A DNA stretch of 64,000 bases, from the NCBI RefSeq assembly GCF_007997285.1, contig NZ_VORX01000003.1, positions 1-64,000 of the forward strand, read 5' to 3'. Shown in pieces: positions 61,285 through 64,000 of this stretch. Each line of letters starts with the position of its first letter. Position 1 is the first letter of the stretch. The notes under the pieces are model-generated. The model had not been told where the DNA came from, did no database searches, and saw only the letters and a program-made list of their open reading frames with translations. Source of the stretch: Gelidibacter salicanalis. Its GTDB lineage: Bacteria; Bacteroidota; Bacteroidia; Flavobacteriales; Flavobacteriaceae. A program made the position numbers and the translations under genes.

Positions 61285-62019
61285 TTACAACTTCTCTAAA
61301 AAGTCCGATTTACGTTGGCGGGCTACCGGAATTCTATGGTTTGATTCCATAATCACGTAACCTTCGCTTTTTATAAACTCTTTTATCTTCTTTAGATTAA
61401 TGATATAAGAATTATGAATTCTAAAAAATTGATTGGCAGGCAAAATGGCATTCATTTCTTTCAATTTTTTAGTAATAACAATCTTTTGGGCATTTTCCAT
61501 AATGATGGTGCAATAATTTCCATCAGACTCCACAAATAAAATTTCTTCTGCTTCCAAAAAAATCAACTTGCCATCCGTATTAATGGTGATTTTTTTATGA
61601 TCAAATTTCGCATTAAAATTAAGCAGCACCTCTTCTATTTTACTGGAATTGGCCAACTTAAAATTATATTTTTTAATCTTTTTTATAGTTTCCTGCAAAT
61701 CATCAGAATCAATCGGCTTCAACAAATAATCTATAGCCTCATGTTTTAAGGCTTTAATTGCAAACTCATTATAGGCCGTAGTTATGACCACCGCAAAATC
61801 TCTATTGGTAAGTTTTTCCAAAAACTGGAATCCGTCCATGGTGGGCATTTGAATGTCTAAAAACAGACAATCAAAGGCACTATTGTCTATATAGTCTATA
61901 GCATCTTCCGGACTAGTGAAGGTCTTGACCACTTTAATGTCATCACTAAAGTTTGAAAGCTCCCAAGACAGGCTCTGTATGGCCTTAGGTTCGTCGTCAA
62001 CAATTATAGCTTTAATCAT
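61285..62019 (-). CDS. LytTR-family response regulator
   Basis: The 244-residue protein has a receiver domain with DDE (residues 8-10), phospho-Asp about 55 in FLDIQMPTMDG, and Lys in LLKPID; and a C-terminal LytTR DNA-binding domain (about 140-240: EEILFVESDGNYCTI, FFRIHNSYIINLKKI). Partner of the downstream LytS-type kinase (two-gene operon). Target genes are not evident in the window. Confidence 0.95.
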   Translation of the reverse strand: MIKAIIVDDEPKAIQSLSWELSNFSDDIKVVKTFTSPEDAIDYIDNSAFDCLFLDIQMPTMDGFQFLEKLTNRDFAVVITTAYNEFAIKALKHEAIDYLLKPIDSDDLQETIKKIKKYNFKLANSSKIEEVLLNFNAKFDHKKITINTDGKLIFLEAEEILFVESDGNYCTIIMENAQKIVITKKLKEMNAILPANQFFRIHNSYIINLKKIKEFIKSEGYVIMESNHRIPVARQRKSDFLEKL

Positions 62020-62261
62020 ATTTTAAATATAATACTTATACCATTGGAAGTTAAACAAATATGTACGATTAGCAGTATTTAATGTATAACGCGTTACGTT
62101 GTAAAGTATTTCAATCATTGATTAGTGTCCAACTTAAAATGAAAGCTCACATAATCACCATTTATACATTTTTTAATACCAACTATACAAAGGGCCATTA
62201 TTATGTGGAGATTAATTTGGATATTCGATTAGGGATTTATGTACCTAAAACAAAAAAAAGT
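62020..62261. other. Intergenic region upstream of the LytTR operon
   Basis: One open frame of 66 codons (62082-62282, plus) without recognisable domain. No further feature seen apart from the two hairpins that follow. Confidence 0.5.
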
Positions 62262-62290
62262 GATCGTGGGGATTCACTTTAGATTAAATG
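62262..62290 (-). terminator. Terminator-like hairpin (minus strand)
   Basis: On the minus strand AAAGTGA pairs with TCACTTT (7 bp, 10-nt loop) and is followed by a T run. It would end a minus-strand transcript from 62390-62700, where overlapping frames of 83 and 70 codons exist that I do not recognise. Confidence 0.5.
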
Positions 62291-62302
62291 CTATTAATCA
62301 CT

Positions 62303-62333
62303 AAAAGTCAGAGTTTGTATCTGACTTTTTTTT
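62303..62333 (+). terminator. Intrinsic terminator (plus strand)
   Basis: AAAAGTCAGA pairs perfectly with TCTGACTTTT (10 bp, 7-nt loop), followed by seven T. The transcript it ends is not clear; no credible plus-strand gene precedes it. Confidence 0.75.
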
Positions 62334-62732
62334 ATCAACCTATAATTTATTAGCTTTTAATTCAGCAAAGACAAGAGTCTTTTATTTAATCATTTGCATA
62401 GGAAGGAGCATTTAAATGGTGCTCCCTTTTGCATCTCACTTATACGCTGACGCATCCTCATCAAACTACAAATTAATCCCAGACCTTTCCAAGGTTGCCA
62501 TTGCAGCCAATAACTGTATAAACAAAGCAACATGCTGCCAGAGTTAAGGATGAATTTGCTCGATAAAGTTTTGAGGCAGAATTGATAAATTCCAATGATT
62601 GACAGTGTTTCCGCAATCCAATAAAAAGGAATAAAAAGCACAACATTTTATAGTTTTTGAGGGCCATTATATCGAAGTTCAGCACCTATAAATCTAAAAT
62701 ATAATACTCTATAATTGTTAAGCCTTTTTTAT

Positions 62733-62761
62733 TTGATACTCATAGAACTTCATTAAATTTG
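62733..62761 (+). promoter_or_regulatory. aspS promoter (TTG-N18-TAAATTTG)
   Basis: TTG 62733-62735 and TAAATTTG 62754-62761; 19 nt before the aspS ATG. Confidence 0.7.
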
Positions 62762-62780
62762 CACTTCAATTTTTCATACT

Positions 62781-64000
62781 ATGTACAGAAGTCACAACTG
62801 TGGTGAGTTAAGAGCATCACATATCAATACCGAGGTTACCTTATCCGGATGGGTTCAAAAAAGCCGCGACAAAGGCTTTGTGCTTTGGGTCGATTTACGC
62901 GATCGTTACGGCATTACCCAACTTGTTTTTGACGAGGAGCGCACGCCAAAATCTCTAATGGAGCAAGCCCAAAACTTAGGTCGTGAATTTGTGATTCAAG
63001 TGAAAGGAACCGTCATTGAGCGCACGTCTAAAAATCCGAATATGGTGACGGGCGATATCGAGATTTTGGTGTCTGAATTAACAGTTTTGAACGCAGCGCT
63101 TCTGCCTCCATTTACCATTGAAGATGACACTGACGGCGGTGAAGAATTACGTATGAAATACCGTTACTTAGACATCCGAAGAAATCCTGTAAAAAACAGT
63201 TTGATCTTTAGAGCAAAAGTAGCCCAAGAAGTCCGCAATTACCTCTCCAACGAAGGTTTTATAGAGGTTGAAACGCCTTACTTAATCAAGTCCACCCCAG
63301 AAGGTGCTCGTGATTTTGTGGTGCCTAGCCGTATGAATGAGGGGCAGTTTTATGCGCTTCCGCAGAGTCCACAAACCTTTAAACAATTGTTGATGGTAGG
63401 TGGCATGGATAAATATTTCCAAATTGTGAAATGTTTTAGAGATGAAGATTTACGTGCCGACAGACAGCCAGAATTTACGCAAATTGACTGCGAAATGGCA
63501 TTTGTGGAGCAAGAAGATATTTTAAATGCTTTTGAAGGCTTGACCCGTCATTTATTAAAAGAAGTGAACGGTGTGGAAATTGAAAAATTCCCACGTATGA
63601 CCTATGACGAAGCAATGCAAAAGTATGGAAATGACAAGCCAGATATTAGATTTGGGATGGAATTTGGCGAGTTAAACAACGTCACACAACATAAAGATTT
63701 TGGTGTTTTCAATGCTGCTGAATTGGTAGTGGGAATTGCCATACCGGGCGGAAACGCTTATACACGTAAAGAAATTGACCAATTGATTGATTGGGTAAAG
63801 CGTCCGCAAATTGGTGCTTTAGGCATGATTTACGCACGTTATAATGACGATGGCACTTTCAAATCGTCTGTTGATAAATTCTATGATCAAGAAGATTTAG
63901 CCAAATGGGCTGAAATAACAGGCGCAAAACCGGGAGATTTGATTTGTGTGCTATCAGGAAACACCCATAAAGTAAGAACACAGTTGAGTGCCTTACGTAT
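62781..64000 (+). CDS. aspS: Aspartyl-tRNA synthetase (5' part, cut by window end)
   Basis: 406 codons are visible of a family of about 580. The N-terminal OB-fold anticodon domain ([20 protein letters not shown], then [19 protein letters not shown]) is followed by class II motif 1 ([20 protein letters not shown]) and motif 2 with [18 protein letters not shown] (about residues 210-230), and the [11 protein letters not shown] segment. The bacterial-type GAD insertion begins near residue 285. Charges tRNA-Asp. Start ATG 62781 is fixed by the promoter and the family N terminus. The end lies beyond 64000. Confidence 0.97.
   Translation, partial: MYRSHNCGELRASHINTEVTLSGWVQKSRDKGFVLWVDLRDRYGITQLVFDEERTPKSLMEQAQNLGREFVIQVKGTVIERTSKNPNMVTGDIEILVSELTVLNAALLPPFTIEDDTDGGEELRMKYRYLDIRRNPVKNSLIFRAKVAQEVRNYLSNEGFIEVETPYLIKSTPEGARDFVVPSRMNEGQFYALPQSPQTFKQLLMVGGMDKYFQIVKCFRDEDLRADRQPEFTQIDCEMAFVEQEDILNAFEGLTRHLLKEVNGVEIEKFPRMTYDEAMQKYGNDKPDIRFGMEFGELNNVTQHKDFGVFNAAELVVGIAIPGGNAYTRKEIDQLIDWVKRPQIGALGMIYARYNDDGTFKSSVDKFYDQEDLAKWAEITGAKPGDLICVLSGNTHKVRTQLSALR

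Noticed and set aside
62082-62282. 66-codon plus-strand frame upstream of two hairpins
   Set aside because: No domain recognised and no -33/-7 pair; kept only as a remark with the terminators.

Overview
The window is chromosomal DNA from a member of the Bacteroidota, most probably family Flavobacteriaceae; I cannot assign a genus. The evidence is AT-rich DNA, promoters of the TTG-N18/21-TAnnTTTG type instead of E. coli-like -10 boxes, weak or absent Shine-Dalgarno sequences, and lineage-typical genes: DUF5686-like and PorT-like outer-membrane barrels, an ExbB/membrane protein/ExbD/ExbD cluster, a PiT-PhoU fusion, a DEDDh-GIY-YIG fusion behind an XRE-S24 regulator, and LytS/LytTR signalling with TPR repeats.

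Layout. 1-9.2 kb: a 90-bp tandem repeat ending in the pyrH start, then pyrH, frr, an outer-membrane protein, an RND/MMPL exporter, asnS, rpoN and a membrane protein. 9.2-14.6 kb (minus): a beta-barrel protein, the exbD-exbD-membrane protein-exbB cluster, tRNA-Ser, L-asparaginase and a TatD nuclease. 14.9-16.8 kb: a retropepsin-like protease, an orphan NarL-type response regulator and three short transcription units, each with the same palindrome overlapping its promoter. 16.8-23 kb (minus, with one plus-strand barrel gene): 2-oxoglutarate dehydrogenase E2 and E1, a small helical protein and a polyprenyl diphosphate synthase. 23-30 kb: tetR-tolC-hlyD-RND efflux operon. 30-36.7 kb (minus): phosphate transport (porin plus PiT-PhoU), pth, rplY and prs. 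37-42.4 kb: tRNA-Leu, a lipase-like hydrolase, a GNAT protein, a GMC oxidoreductase with its Tat-exported small subunit, and a class A beta-lactamase-like protein. 42.5-48.2 kb (minus): a five-gene galactose operon headed by its own GntR-type regulator. 48.7-52.3 kb: a beta-barrel protein, a DUF2147 protein, and the minus-strand exonuclease/S24 regulator pair. 52.4-53.3 kb: a hairpin repeat array. 53.4-64 kb: a HupE/UreJ protein, dCMP deaminase, S41 protease, a flavoprotein, MarC, DUF3109, a DUF4412-like protein, a LytS/LytTR two-component pair and the start of aspS.

Genes that act together: sucA and sucB build the 2-oxoglutarate dehydrogenase complex; TetR, TolC, HlyD and RND form a regulated tripartite pump; the porin and PiT move phosphate across both membranes; GntR, GalM, symporter, GalK and GalT form a uptake-to-Leloir pathway.

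The most notable novelty is at 16.0-16.8 kb. Three inverted heptamers in the 7-2-7 geometry of NarL-type sites overlap the -33 element of three promoters that share identical spacing to a -7 box. They drive two single-membrane-span microproteins and one probable small RNA, directly behind the orphan NarL-type regulator. Other points are the pyrH leader repeat, the alternating hairpin repeat array, and four genes whose promoter spacing predicts leaderless mRNAs.
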